From Cladophialophora immunda (Eukaryota; Ascomycota; Eurotiomycetes; Chaetothyriales; Herpotrichiellaceae): DNA of 64,000 nt. The translations under genes were made by a program, and so were the position numbers. Of this stretch, positions 46,708 through 57,387 are shown piece by piece; position 1 is the stretch's first letter; each line of letters starts with the position of its first letter. The stretch covers positions 744,001-808,000 of the forward strand of contig NW_015622547.1 of assembly GCF_000835495.1 (NCBI RefSeq), in the 5' to 3' direction. The notes under the pieces were generated by a model. It was not told where the DNA came from. It saw only the letters and a program-made list of their open reading frames with translations, and did not search any database.

Positions 46708-49257
46708 TCACACTGTGATCCCTTCCTGCTGCTGCAAGCCCAAGACACTGGGCGCGATCGCTAGGTCATCCACTCTGAACACAGCCGGTTCTATTTGAGC
46801 GACCTGGTCAGGAGCGGCAGCAGCCGCAGTCGGAGTGTCCTTGTATATTTTGAGCGGCTTTCCTTCCACATCCGCCTTGATCTGCAGAGCGACGAAGCGC
46901 GAAAAATAACGTGCGTGTCCACAGCCTCCACCCATGTACCATAATCCGGGATCTAATCAGACGACAGGACATTAGACCCGGTTGGAGGAGCATAGCAGCG
47001 CAAGTTAGGCGACGGGAGGGAAAGATGGACTCACGACCAGTCGGTTTGAATGCTCCTTCAAGCTCGCCCTCGGCATTCAGTCCCCAGTAGTCTTCTATGG
47101 CGCCTGCGATGTCATCGCCGAGGAGATCGGCGACAAATTGACGCATGTTGCCGTGAAACCCAGTGGCAAAGACAACAACGTCGGCCTTGATTTCAGTGCC
47201 GTCGCTAAAATGCAGGCCCTCGGGCGTGTACGAGTCGATAGATGCGTCGGACTTGACCTTGATCTGTTTTTCATTGTTCAAAACTCGTCAGCTTTGTGAT
47301 CGAGGAGCGGATCGCCAGTGGCAGGGAGGATGCACTGTCCACGTACTCTGCCGTCGGCAATCTTCGCGGAAGCGCCAATGTCGACGTAATGCCCGCCCTG
47401 CCTCTCGGTCTGATGGTGGAAAAAATCACCAAATCTCACGAGCTTGAATCCCTGACGCTCGAGAGCATCGAAGCGTTCGGCGTTCGCCCTCACCAGTGAG
47501 TGGATCAAGAGGTTGGATCGCTCCCGAGTCATCGCAGCAGGACTCGAGTAGTGGATGCGATCGGCCAACTCGATGTCGAAATCCGGATTGTAAACGGCTG
47601 GTCATCTCCATCAGTCCATGTTCTGCGAGCGGCAAGGGGGCAGGGCCGACGATGGAGGTTGCAACATACCATCCAATACAGGTGCAAGGTAATCGAGAGG
47701 GACCATGTCTAGTTCAGGGACACGCCGAGTCAGCCTCGTGGATGTCAATGATACCAAGGGATCTTGTTAGGACGCCCAAGCTCTTTGAACTTACATGTTG
47801 CGCCGCGTTGGACCATGGTCACGGATAACCCATGCTCGAGCAGATCTTCGGCAATGTCGTGTCCTGAGAAAGTTTGTCATTGACATTGAACGTTCGAATG
47901 CCAGAGGCGGATTGTCACCACCTACCAGTGTTGGCGGCGCCAATGACAATGCCTCTCTTTCCTTTCCAAGGAGAGCCATCTTTGAAAACTGATGAATGCA
48001 CAATGTCGCCTTTGTATGACTCCTGTGGTATAAGTGGTGAGTTTGAGTCCGCAACATCATTTGATAGCGGTCGTGGCTTATTGAGACTTACACGGCCAGG
48101 AAACGCTGGCATATAAGGGATATGCCCTCCACCACCCACCGCCACGACGATGTGACTGGAGGTCAGGGATACATCGATCCCGTTTCGGTGGACATTGAGG
48201 GTCCACTGTCGTTTTTCTGCGTTCCACGAACCATTCTTGATCACGGTTGATAGCCAAATGTTCTAATACAGTCAAGTTAGGTGGCCCGTTGGCTCGTATA
48301 CTCGTGGGAGAAGGTGTCAAATACTCACGATCCCAAAGCGCTCCGCCCATACTCGGTAGCCTTTCGCCACTTCATCTTTGGTTGGATAGAGGGAATACTC
48401 CTCGTCAAAAGTTCTTTCGAAGGGCAAATGGGCTGTGTGTCTTGTCCCATGCACTAATCAAACCACGCCCAAGTCAGTGCTGCTGTTTGCGATGGACTCG
48501 GACCAGGGTTGAAAACTAAACATCGACGCCGTGGACAGACAGACTCACGTTTGGCAGCGTTATATCTGCACGCCCAGCTGTCACCAACGTCCGCCAGCTT
48601 CTCCAAGACCAGGTAGTCTACACCAAGGGCCTTGAGGCGACCTGCGGTGCTCAAGCCAGCGGCGCCACCACCGATCACAATACACTGATAGTCCGTTTTG
48701 GTTGACTGCTGAAGTCCCAAACTCTTCTCTCGCGCCATTGCGTCTACACTCGGATATCCCACGAAGTCTTCAAGAATGGTACGCAGGACCCAAATCCTGT
48801 AGGACCCATCATTCTCATACGCGAGCGACAGGAATCCTGAACACACCGCCGGCAGCGGACCATTGGTTCTGAAAGAGAATCGCGCCTCGATCCAGGACGA
48901 GTCGGAGCCGGCGTGAGCCACCGTGCATGAGTCTTCCACCATCTGAGGCTCGCATGGGGAGTGATGCTGTGCCAGGTGGTTCCAGGCGGCGGCAATCGTA
49001 GGTCCGGAATAAAAGGTTCTCATCGTCCCGCTCAGCGCGAAGGAGTCTCGCCATAGTGCATCGGGAGTAAAGTGGCCGGCGTGCAATGTCTCGAAGGACT
49101 GAAGGCATCGGCTGACAATCTCGGCCAGGTTCGCATTCGCGGGGACATTTCGAGCAGGCAGTGCTCCTGGCAAGGTCCGTAGGACGTTGGTGAGTCTCGT
49201 GGGGTATTTGGATGGAGCCATTCTGAATGCGTATGTTGTCGTTATCGACGGTGGCAT
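46708..49257 (-). CDS. Flavin-containing monooxygenase with N-terminal NTF2-like extension
   Basis: Nine exons: 49257-48549, 48453-48329, 48262-48092, 48022-47926, 47863-47795, 47708-47670, 47597-47347, 47263-47035 and 46952-46708. Every junction is GT-AG and the sum gives 644 residues. Residues 1-185 form an extension with a SnoaL/NTF2-like look. FAD is bound by VIGGGAAGLSTAG (about 191-203). The FMO fingerprint F/Y-x-G-x3-H-x3-F/Y-K is met by Y338-K-G-D-I-V-H344-S-S-V-F348-K. NADPH is bound by IVIGAANTGHD (about 358-368), and VVVFATGF is at 516-523. This subclass (YUCCA-like and related Baeyer-Villiger enzymes) oxygenates ketones, amines or carboxylates. A TATA element at 49284-49277 sits so close to the first ATG that Met13 (49221) may be the real start. 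Confidence 0.9.
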
Positions 49258-49276
49258 TTTGTGACTATGAAACTGA

Positions 49277-49284
49277 TATATAAA
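49277..49284 (-). promoter_or_regulatory. TATA box of the monooxygenase gene
   Basis: TTTATATA on the minus strand, 20 bp from the first ATG and 56 bp from Met13. The spacing favours the downstream start. Confidence 0.5.
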
Positions 49285-49495
49285 TGTGCAACCAGCTCAA
49301 AATTCCTCCATGTTTAGTGGAACCATTGGCCGCTCCATCTGAGGTCTCGATGTGACCAGGCTCGACAGTGATCGACTAGGCCTTTCGACTGACACCCACT
49401 CTCCATGAACCTTGGCCGTTGTCCGGGGTCCTGGACCTTTGCATGGCTGAAGCCCTGAGCAGATGGTTGAGAATGTTCCCAGAGTCCGAGCATTC

Positions 49496-49520
49496 CCGCG
49501 GACTCCTGGGACTACCGCGG
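49496..49520. promoter_or_regulatory. Two CCGCGG palindromes, candidate cluster operators
   Basis: Sites at 49496-49501 (context CATTCCCGCGGAC) and 49515-49520 (ACTACCGCGGGC), 19 bp centre to centre, about two helical turns. They are about 240-260 bp before the monooxygenase ATG. The first shares the 12-mer CATTCCCGCGGA with the site before the flavoprotein gene. Confidence 0.45.
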
Positions 49521-49629
49521 GCGGCACTACTTGGCTCGTGCTGACTTTGCCACAGGAGGAACTGTAAAGGGAGGAAGGTTTTCAATAACCTGGGTTGTGG
49601 ATGCACAATCCTTTCACAACAGATACGCC

Positions 49630-51111
49630 TCAGATCCGGGATTGCATAACTTGAGATGCCGCAGTCATTCCTGCCACCCGGCCGGAGTACAGGCAAGGGC
49701 CAAACATGGTGCCCTCGAGAGCAGCTCTGCCGTTGATGCAGCCACCAGCCATTCCAGCGACCTCCCCGGCCGCGAACAGACCGCGGACACAGTCGCCAGA
49801 GCGGCCCATCACGCGGCACTTCAAATCGGTACGCACTCCACCAAACGTCTTTTGTACCATGGGAAAGATCTGGATCGCAGCCAGATTCCGGTCTAGAGGA
49901 GTTGCGTCCCGCAGGGGGCGACCGTGTCGGGAGTCGTGGCTGAGACCCGCGCGGATGTCTGAATTGAAGCCGTCGACGGTGGACCGGACTGCATCTTTGG
50001 GCAAGCCAATGGCCTCTGCAAGCTCTTCAACGTTGCTGGCGCGCCACGCGTACGCCGAGTCTTCCCAGAAGGATCTTTTGGCAGGGAGGTCATCGCCATC
50101 CGAGGCTGGGGGGAAGTAAGCCGCGTTGTTGTACAGTTGGATATGTCGGATTTCCGAGGCACTGAAGACCATCCACGCGGTTTGACCAGGCTGGTTCAGC
50201 AAGGCGACCGAGCCGATTCGAGGCCCCGTCAGCGCTTCGTTGTGAAAGCGCTCTCCTCGACCATTGAGCCAGATGTCTCCCCGAAGTAGGCGAGGCGCAA
50301 TGCCCCGGGTCCCGCTGGAATCCGTTGGGTCTGGAGTGCCGACCGGATACAGCCAGAGGTGGTCCAGACAGCAAAATTGAGCGGCTGCGTCTCTTTGGAG
50401 CATATCATGGCCCTCGCCGAGAGCACCAACACCGCCGCCGGCGAGTAGGCGTTGTGTTGTCTGCAGTGCTGGACGACATTCCAACACTTTCGCGATGTTG
50501 CTTGCAAAACCCCCCGTGCAGACGATGACGACGGGGCTGACAGCCTTGTAGACCTTGCCATTCGCTTCGACTTCAACCCCTGACACGGTATTGTCGTCGA
50601 CGAGGAGACGCCGCACGCGTGATCTCGTCCTAATGTCCGCCCCAAGAACTTGTGCCCGGTTGAGAAGGGCTTGCACGATAGCTCTCCCCCAACCTTCTGG
50701 CTGGTGCCAACGAGGGAGCGTGTTCCCCTCGGGGTGCTTGAGGTCGACCCATCGGATGCCCAGCTGCTCGACCCAGTCGTAAACAAAGGCCCTGCTGTTT
50801 TCCACGTACTGTCGCGCCCAGGCTTGATCGACCGTCGGACCACCCAGCACGTACCATTCCGAGAGCGCCCCTTCGACCGTATCGTGAATGCCGGCACGGC
50901 GCTGCAGTGGCGTGTCGACAATGCAACAGCCGCCTGCACTGACCGCCGAGGTCCCTCCAATCGTGCTCTGCGATTCAAACAACTGCACGCTGGCACCCTT
51001 GAGCCTCGCTTCAATGGCCGCCGACAGCCCGGCGACGCCAGAGCCCACGACAACGATGTCAGTGTATTCGTCCAGCACAGGGAGGGTGGCCATATCGAGA
51101 GGAGGAAGCAT
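49630..51111 (-). CDS. FAD_binding_2 flavoprotein (KstD/fumarate-reductase-like)
   Basis: The frame is open from 51306 but is best started at Met66 (51111), giving 493 residues, because a TATA-like element lies at 51240-51231, inside the longer version. FAD is bound by DIVVVGSGVAGLSAAIEA (GxGxxG at 23-28), followed by LFESQSTIGGTSAVSAGG. The second FAD contact is the C-terminal GLFAAGEVAGMAGGCINGRAALEGTMFGPCLYSGRVAG. In between is a substrate-capping domain with RFHNEA and LDRNLAAIQIFPMVQKTFGGVRTD. This is the family of fumarate and urocanate reductases and 3-ketosteroid delta-1-dehydrogenases, so it adds or removes a C=C bond next to a carbonyl. Same strand as the monooxygenase; together they suggest work on a ketone. 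Confidence 0.9.
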   Translation of the reverse strand: MLPPLDMATLPVLDEYTDIVVVGSGVAGLSAAIEARLKGASVQLFESQSTIGGTSAVSAGGCCIVDTPLQRRAGIHDTVEGALSEWYVLGGPTVDQAWARQYVENSRAFVYDWVEQLGIRWVDLKHPEGNTLPRWHQPEGWGRAIVQALLNRAQVLGADIRTRSRVRRLLVDDNTVSGVEVEANGKVYKAVSPVVIVCTGGFASNIAKVLECRPALQTTQRLLAGGGVGALGEGHDMLQRDAAAQFCCLDHLWLYPVGTPDPTDSSGTRGIAPRLLRGDIWLNGRGERFHNEALTGPRIGSVALLNQPGQTAWMVFSASEIRHIQLYNNAAYFPPASDGDDLPAKRSFWEDSAYAWRASNVEELAEAIGLPKDAVRSTVDGFNSDIRAGLSHDSRHGRPLRDATPLDRNLAAIQIFPMVQKTFGGVRTDLKCRVMGRSGDCVRGLFAAGEVAGMAGGCINGRAALEGTMFGPCLYSGRVAGMTAASQVMQSRI

Positions 51112-51230
51112 TTGAAGGCGACTGCTACCCGTCACCACGGATCTCAGATTCACAACAAACACTCGACCGGGAAAGAGGGATGCCAACATAAGTCTTCCGA
51201 TCTGGCAAATCGAGGCCTCGATGTAGAAAC

Positions 51231-51240
51231 TATAAGTATA
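51231..51240 (-). promoter_or_regulatory. TATA-like element of the flavoprotein gene
   Basis: TATACTTATA on the minus strand, about 120 bp before the preferred ATG at 51111. Confidence 0.4.
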
Positions 51241-51367
51241 TGAGGAATAGCAACCAGGAGCCAATACGTTGAGTCTTTCGGCCAATTTAGCATTATCTCT
51301 ACGCAATTGTTACGTCTGCCATGGGTTCAAAGTGGATCTCTCAAGAGGCCGATACGTGCTACCATTC

Positions 51368-51373
51368 CCGCGG
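51368..51373. promoter_or_regulatory. CCGCGG palindrome, candidate cluster operator
   Basis: Context ACCATTCCCGCGGATTAC, 257 bp before the preferred flavoprotein ATG. Shares CATTCCCGCGGA with the site before the monooxygenase. Confidence 0.45.
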
Positions 51374-51548
51374 ATTACAGGTCTCTGTCTCCAGGTGTGT
51401 CCCTATTCAGCTTAATGCATAACACCACCGGCTCAAGTACTGAGCCCAAAGCCCTCTGTTACGTATACCGTGTCTCTACGTACAAAGTCACAGACATCCG
51501 AGGCGAAAGTCGACCAGACTGATGGTCTGTCACAATAGTCGTAGTCCC

Positions 51549-53217
51549 CTATGGCTTCCACCGGAAGCCAGGATGGGCCCAATCAAGGTCGTGGACTTGC
51601 TTCAAGGATAAACCACTCAGCTCCGCCTCGGGGTCCTTCGCAGCTCTGCGCTTGTTATCCCACTTCATCCAAAGGATCAAGCCCACAACCAGCAGTAGAG
51701 CCGAGCACGCACTGGCCATGTTGAGGCCGCTTCCACGGATATAGTGTGGCCCATCAGACGCCGCAAATGCCCATGTCGAGATGAGACCCCCGATGTTACC
51801 GATGATGATGTTGAGCGCGAGCGCCGACGAGCGGGCCGTGTCCGACACCACGTTGGCGGCCACTTGCGACTGGCAGAGGATTTGGAACGGCATGATTGCA
51901 AAGCCGACGATGACGGTCGCGCCGTAGCGGGCTTGGGCATTCAAGGTGCCCAGGAAAATGCCGTAGCCCAAAATGACCAGTGGGAGGAGCGCGACCATTA
52001 CGATCAAGCGGCGGTCGAATCTCCAGGACAAATATGAGCCACCAACGTTGGTGATGAGGCCGACGGCGTACGGCGGAACCGACCAGAGTTGCTGCTGAAC
52101 CACACTCTTGTCCGGATAGATCGACCGAACAATGGTCGGGAGAAAGAACGAGTAGCCCTGGGACGTGATGTTGGTCAAACAGAAGATGAAGCCCACGGCT
52201 ATGACGGCCGGGTTGATGAGACCGCGAAGGAGTTTCGGCTTGTCGATTCCGTCGAGCACCTCGGTCGTGGCGACGCGTTCAGCCTTGATCCGGGCGGTGA
52301 CAATCTTCCTCTCTTCCGCGGTCAGCCAGCGAGCCGTTTCCGGACGATCGGTGAACAGGACGACCATGAAGGCCGCGATGATGAGGGTGATCAATCCCTC
52401 GATGGCGAAGATCATGCGCCAACGGGTCAGACTGCCGAAGTGGTCCAAGGTCAAGATGGCGGACGCGGCCAGGCCGCTCGTGGCGCCCATGATCGGCCCG
52501 GCCGTGCTGCTCAGGCCCAGACGGAACGTCAGTTCGGCGCGGGTGTACCAGCGCGAGTAGTAGTAGGCACAGCCCGCGAGGACCGGCGCCTCGAAGATGG
52601 CGAGCAACACCCGCAGGGCGCACATGTGGGCCATGTTGCGCGCCCAGGCCTGCAGAAAGCACATCAAGCCGAACGCGACCGTCATGCAGGGGAGAAACCA
52701 GCCGGGCCCGAAATATTTGCACGCGACGAGAGCGGGCACCTCGACCACAATGTACACGACCCAGAAGATGGTCAGCAGGATGTTGAAGTCGTTCCCGCTC
52801 ATGCCCAGGTCCTTCTCCAGTCCGGCCAGTCGGGCGTTACCTTGCCAGGACAGGTCAGCCGTCATGAAGAGAACAGGGGTTGCATGTCCATGTGCATGAC
52901 TTACCAATGTTGGCGCGGTCGAGGAAGGCCAGGCCGGAGATCAGAAAGATCATAGGCACAGTCCACAGGTCGATCTTCAAGCGCAGTCTCCTCACGACCT
53001 TGGGGTCGAATTCCGGAGGAGCGTCGTTTTCACTGTGGGCAGCTGTCAGTATCTGGAATCGAAGGGGATCGCCCAGGGTTGGCACATACTGGTACACGTT
53101 GGTGCACCCGCCGTCCTTAATCGCCCCAAGTTCTTGGTCCTCGCATTGGACCACGCGAGCCTTGTCATTGACCAGCACACTTTCGTGGCCCAGAAATTCT
53201 CCCGGTGATTGGGTCAT
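51549..53217 (-). CDS. MFS transporter 1, anion:cation symporter (Dal5-like)
   Basis: Exons 53217-53090, 53032-52905 and 52840-51549, 515 residues. It has twelve predicted membrane helices in two halves. The signature of the allantoate/pantothenate/nicotinate-type permeases is present: RRLRLKIDLWTVPMIFLISGLAFLDRANIG-NARLAGLEKDLGMSGNDFNILLTIFWVVYIVVEVPA, then an ARW...F.EAPVLAGCAYYYSRWY segment, GLRW-like TRWRMIFAIEGL, and DRPETARWLTAEER in the central loop. The family moves organic anions, amides or small carboxylates with protons, so it probably imports the cluster's substrate or an intermediate. A TATA box (53312-53305, minus strand) lies about 90 bp before the ATG. The middle of the gene is markedly GC-rich. 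Confidence 0.92.
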
Positions 53218-53304
53218 GTCGAGCAACGATGGTACTTCTCCGGAGTTGAGTGAGTAACTGCCAACATGGACTCGATGGACGTCAAGGGTGTCCAGACTTC
53301 GAAG

Positions 53305-53312
53305 TTATATAG
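53305..53312 (-). promoter_or_regulatory. TATA box of MFS transporter 1
   Basis: CTATATAA on the minus strand, 88-95 bp before the ATG. Confidence 0.55.
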
Positions 53313-53487
53313 ACTTCAGCGATAGCGGGCCTTCTGGCTTTGTGCGACCCCGTCACCGAGGCTGTCGTTGCTGGCCAGGGGGCTAGAGCTAGGCCAGCCT
53401 CGATCCGGGGTTCGTCTCCACCGTGGGGAATCCACAGTGTCGGCGTGCCGCTTTTGCGGGGTGAGTGCTGGTGCGTGCATGGCAAGG

Positions 53488-53493
53488 CCGCGG
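53488..53493. promoter_or_regulatory. CCGCGG palindrome, candidate cluster operator
   Basis: Context AAGGCCGCGGACTTG, 271 bp before the MFS 1 ATG and about 180 bp before its TATA box. Confidence 0.45.
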
Positions 53494-54360
53494 ACTTGTC
53501 CATGGACAGCGCATTTAACTACGTCTACCCCTGACTATCTGAAGGTGATCCAATAGTGAACGCGAATGAGATGATGTCTAACACGGCAAATCTTTCGGGT
53601 CAATCTATAGTATAGGTCCTCTTGACATCCAACGCGATTTGGAAGGGACCACATTGTTCCAGGTGCTGGCAATCAGCTCCGAGCTGGAATGGGAATGCGG
53701 TTCAAGACGAGGGAGAAACTAGAGTCTATTGATTGAGGGGCTGTGACCCATCATTAGGGCCTGCCAGTCTGGACTATGAAGAGAGGTTGGATGTGAAGGA
53801 GCACCAGAGAACAGATAGCTTAGCAACTCATTGCAATGATTCGGGGGCCTTCTGACCGCCTCGTTTGAGGCTGGTTGTAGAGTCGCCGAGTTCAAGGGGA
53901 TGGTCCTGGCTGTCTATGCCATGTACGAAAGACGGATATGGCTAGCCATGTCTGGGAAGAGCAAGAAAAAGGCCGCAATCAACAGTGGACGCAGGTTCGG
54001 TACGGGCAATTTGGACCTATGAGAACAGCAGAATAATCAGAGATCTTGCGCCTCAAGGCACGAACATCTCAAGCTGTTGTCTCCGTGTAGAGTCAATGCA
54101 ACCGGTAGATACTGGCCGTCTTAATCTAAGGCGGAGCACTCGGAGCAGGAATATACACGAATGCGGATACGCCTTGATTTTGTGTGAATTGTTTCCAATT
54201 ATCTCTAGTCGGTAACCCCCTGGGAACTTTGGCTGTGTGGTGTTTGTTGCCACTCCTGAATGACTTGCTTTATCTATTCCCCCTTCTATGTGCTTGATAC
54301 TTGTTGTGGTGGACGCTGACATGGCCACGAAGCCCGGAGCTCTCGAATGTGAGAGAGGGT

Positions 54361-56501
54361 CTAGCCGGTTGACATCGCCACCTCGTCAGGTGTAAGTCGA
54401 GTCTTCTTGTTGACCGTCGTGGCGGTGGTGTCTCCAAGCTTGACCTCGAGCACTGCACACTGACCGGCCTTCACGGCAGCGACACTCTTGGGCAGCTGTT
54501 CCAACAACTCTGCCACCGTGCCGACAGTCCCGGTCCATGCGTTTCCACCCGTCGCGGCTCTGGCGATTCCCGGGTAATCGGGCGACGGATCGAACGAGAT
54601 GTTCAAGGCTTTGTTGTCAACTTTACTGCCCTCCTGTCTGACATTAGCACTCTTCACCTTGACAAAGAGCGACTAAACTTACACCGTCCGGATGAACAAG
54701 CAGCATAGATCGCCTGGGTGCGTTCCATCCATGGTTGTTGAGGACAATCGTCAAGGTAGGTATACGGTATCGTTGAGCAATCCAATACACGGACCCAGGA
54801 ACCGAAAAAAGAAAGGTCCCATCCCCCACGATGGAGCAGACGAATTTGCCCTTATTCGTTCCGGTGAGGTCGCCAGCGCCCCGGTGTTCGAAATCGGATG
54901 CCAGTTTGATCCCTAAAGCACCCCCACCAGACCAACCAAGGCCGCCGCCGCCGCAGTTGATCCAAGTTTTCGGTAACACGGCAGCAATTTGATCCGAAAT
55001 GACCGTGGCCAAAGTGACTGCCTCGGCGGCAAAGATGGTGTCGTGAGGAACTGCCGCTCTGATTTGTCCACCGAGTACATGAGGATCGATCGAGGTTTGA
55101 AGGTCACTCGGGAGCGTGGCCAGACCTTTGATGTGATCCCGACGATTTCGGTGAGAGATGGCTCGCTTCTCAGCACGAGACGACATCTCGGCACTCGACA
55201 GAATATCCGAAAGTTCGACAGTCGAGCAGAGATAATCGTTGATTTGGTTTAGAGAAGTGGCCGAGTCCGCCTTGTATCGCGCAACCGCAGGAATATAGTG
55301 GACCGGCATCTGCTGTTTCAAAGGGTCAACGTCGATATGAATAACCTTAGTACCCGGCTTAGGGTTACACTGTGTTGGTATCCAGGGAACATCGCAGTCG
55401 ACTACGAGGATAAAGTCTGCCGTCGTAATTGCTGGGTCGGAGCCATATCTGAGACCTAGTGCGGCAGGGTGGTTAGCAGGGAAACACATGTCGGATCCGC
55501 CAGTGTCCAGGACGCTTAAGGTGGGAACTTTGTCGGCCAGAGTCACTGTTGCCTGGACCGAGTCGACATTCCGACCAGTGTATCCTAGGATCAAGAGGGG
55601 CTCCTTGGCCTGGACAAGATGCTCGGCAATCGTTTTGACGGCAGCTTGCGGCAATGCTGCGCGGTCGACCGCCTTCCATACTTGTTGATCTAAGTGATAA
55701 GGCTCAATCTAGGGGTGATCAGTAATCTTGCTCAAATGTAGAAGATAGTGACATACATCTTCTTCCATGGCCTCTCGCGCCCCGTATAGATAGACCGGGC
55801 CTTGTGGGTCGCTCGTAGCAAACTGCAGTGCCCGATTGACCATCTGCTTCACGTTTCGACCGCCCTTGATCTCCCCCGTGTATCGGCAGTACTGAGCAAT
55901 AATCTGCTTTTGGTCCGGAACGTCCTGGATCCAGTGGATATACTCGGTCCGTGAACCTCGATACTCTCCCTCGATGGTGTATGGTGACAATCCCGCAAAA
56001 ATCAGGACTGGTGCCCGTCCACAGGAGGCGTTGTGAACGGCGGCCGCTAACCCTTGGGTTCCGACATCGACATGGACAATTACACATTGTGGCCTGTTGG
56101 TCAGTCGTGCCATACCGTCGGCCATCGATAGCGCTACCATCTAACAGAGGGTTTAGTCTTGACTCCCTTCTTTGGATCCTGCTTGTCTGATACCTCGTTT
56201 GGACAGGTCAAAATCCTGGGGAAGTTGCCATTTTTCTCGTTTTGTCCTTTCACGATTGCTTCGATGATGGACGGATGATCAGATCCGAGGTTAACGAAGA
56301 CGTGCGTGATGCCAGCCTATCACTGGTCAGTACAGGTAAGGCTGGATGTCCAGAAACTGTAACATTACCTCCCAGATAGCCTCGAAAAATGCAAACGACG
56401 CGGTGTAAGTTCTGCTGCCACACGCATGTCAGTAAAGGTTCAAGTCATCGTCAAGAGCGAGAAGAGGAGAGTGCGCCTTACGATTTAGGGACGGAACCCA
56501 T
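54361..56501 (-). CDS. Thiamine-diphosphate-dependent lyase/decarboxylase (acetolactate-synthase-like)
   Basis: Six exons: 56501-56482, 56414-56369, 56316-56194, 56140-55757, 55708-54683 and 54633-54361, all GT-AG, 623 residues. The Pyr domain has the activating glutamate at position 63 (TCPNE-MVALSMADGMARL, split by an intron). The central domain has LLILGYTGRNVDSV and VLVVDCDVPWIP-like segments. The PP domain has the Mg/diphosphate motif GDGTFLF (about 483) and NNHGW (about 512). The family includes acetolactate synthase, benzoylformate decarboxylase, oxalyl-CoA decarboxylase and carboligases. The longer form and WINCGGGGLGWSGGGALG resemble acetolactate-synthase-like enzymes of unknown substrate. 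It should make or break a C-C bond next to a keto group. Exon 2 has an alternative acceptor three bases on (CAGCAG). Confidence 0.92.
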
Positions 56502-56744
56502 TGTCAATTGACTCTTCAGCTGCACGTTCACTGACGAATTGTGCACTCTCGGCGTAACACTGGTGTTCTCGTGGCGTTGTCAATCTAGCTGGACTCGTTA
56601 AAGAATGTCTGCAAAGGGTGTCTACCTCTTATGATTAGACATCATGCGAGACTGTTCCCAGAGACATTGTCGCTATCTCAGCCAAAATTCCCTGGCCGAA
56701 GTGGGGAAAGGTGTAAAAATGGTTTCCATCAGCGGTTGCCACTG

Positions 56745-56752
56745 TCCGCGGA
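56745..56752. promoter_or_regulatory. TCCGCGGA palindrome, candidate cluster operator
   Basis: Perfect 8-bp palindrome 245 bp before the ThDP-enzyme ATG. It is identical to the yeast Pdr1/Pdr3 response element, a known everted CCG-CGG target of zinc-cluster proteins. Confidence 0.5.
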
Positions 56753-57381
56753 TGTCGCCTCGGAGGTCAATCATACATCAAGAACGGCTTTTGCAATGGT
56801 CAGAGGGTCTCGGCCGCTTTGATCATTGCATGTCGCGAGAAGACCGAAAAGTATGGAGTGTGCCCATCCGTCATTGGGCTGTCAGCTAATGAGGGCCTGT
56901 ACTTCGTGCCGTGAAACAGCCATTCGCAACCGATTGTGGCATTCTCGCACATCGGTCACACTAGCTTAATCTGGGACCTGGCCGCAGGATAGGTACCTCA
57001 TGGTTAGCGGCATCTATATGGTATCGGTTCTCGATCGCGGGACCGGCAAATGAGACGGCAAGATGCAAACCTTTAGCCTGGTGAGAGGGGAGTCGTGTTA
57101 TCCATTTAAGGCCTCTAACCTCTCGATGTCTACTGCCGTCTCGAGACTGGGGCATTGCCTCGCCCTGACCTGGCAACACTGAGCCATATGTATACGATGG
57201 GAAACCAGTCTCTGGTGCCCTTCGAACTCGGTCCTGGTTTTCCAATATCGAGGCGCACCATGTTTGCTGGCTAGAAATGGAGTTCATCTACCCACCCATT
57301 CTTGAACTATATTAATTTTCTGAGATTTGAACGGCGAGGAACAGCCGCTTCTGGGATCTTTTGAGCTCCGGTGACCGACAA

Positions 57382-57387
57382 CCGCGG
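57382..57387. promoter_or_regulatory. CCGCGG palindrome, candidate cluster operator
   Basis: Context ACAACCGCGGGGTATT, 319 bp before the ATG of regulator 2. It might serve autoregulation. Confidence 0.35.

Larger units (their letters stand above)
49258..49629. other. Promoter region of the monooxygenase
   Basis: Short gap behind the flavoprotein gene of the same strand. Carries a TATA element and two CCGCGG palindromes, listed separately. Confidence 0.5.
51112..51548. other. Promoter region of the flavoprotein gene
   Basis: Includes the possible N-terminal extension of the flavoprotein (to 51306), a TATA-like element and one CCGCGG palindrome. Confidence 0.45.
53218..54360. other. Promoter region of MFS transporter 1
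   Basis: Over 1 kb with no gene. Holds a TATA box, the palindrome CTCCGGAG at 53238-53245 and a CCGCGG site. The left half of this gap belongs to MFS 1; the right is the 3' flank of the ThDP gene. Confidence 0.5.

Noticed and set aside
47264..47346. Frameshift in the monooxygenase between GRVRGQ and NNEKQIKVK
   Set aside because: The apparent break is a normal intron with donor GTACGT and acceptor ACAG; splicing restores the frame and the expected family sequence.
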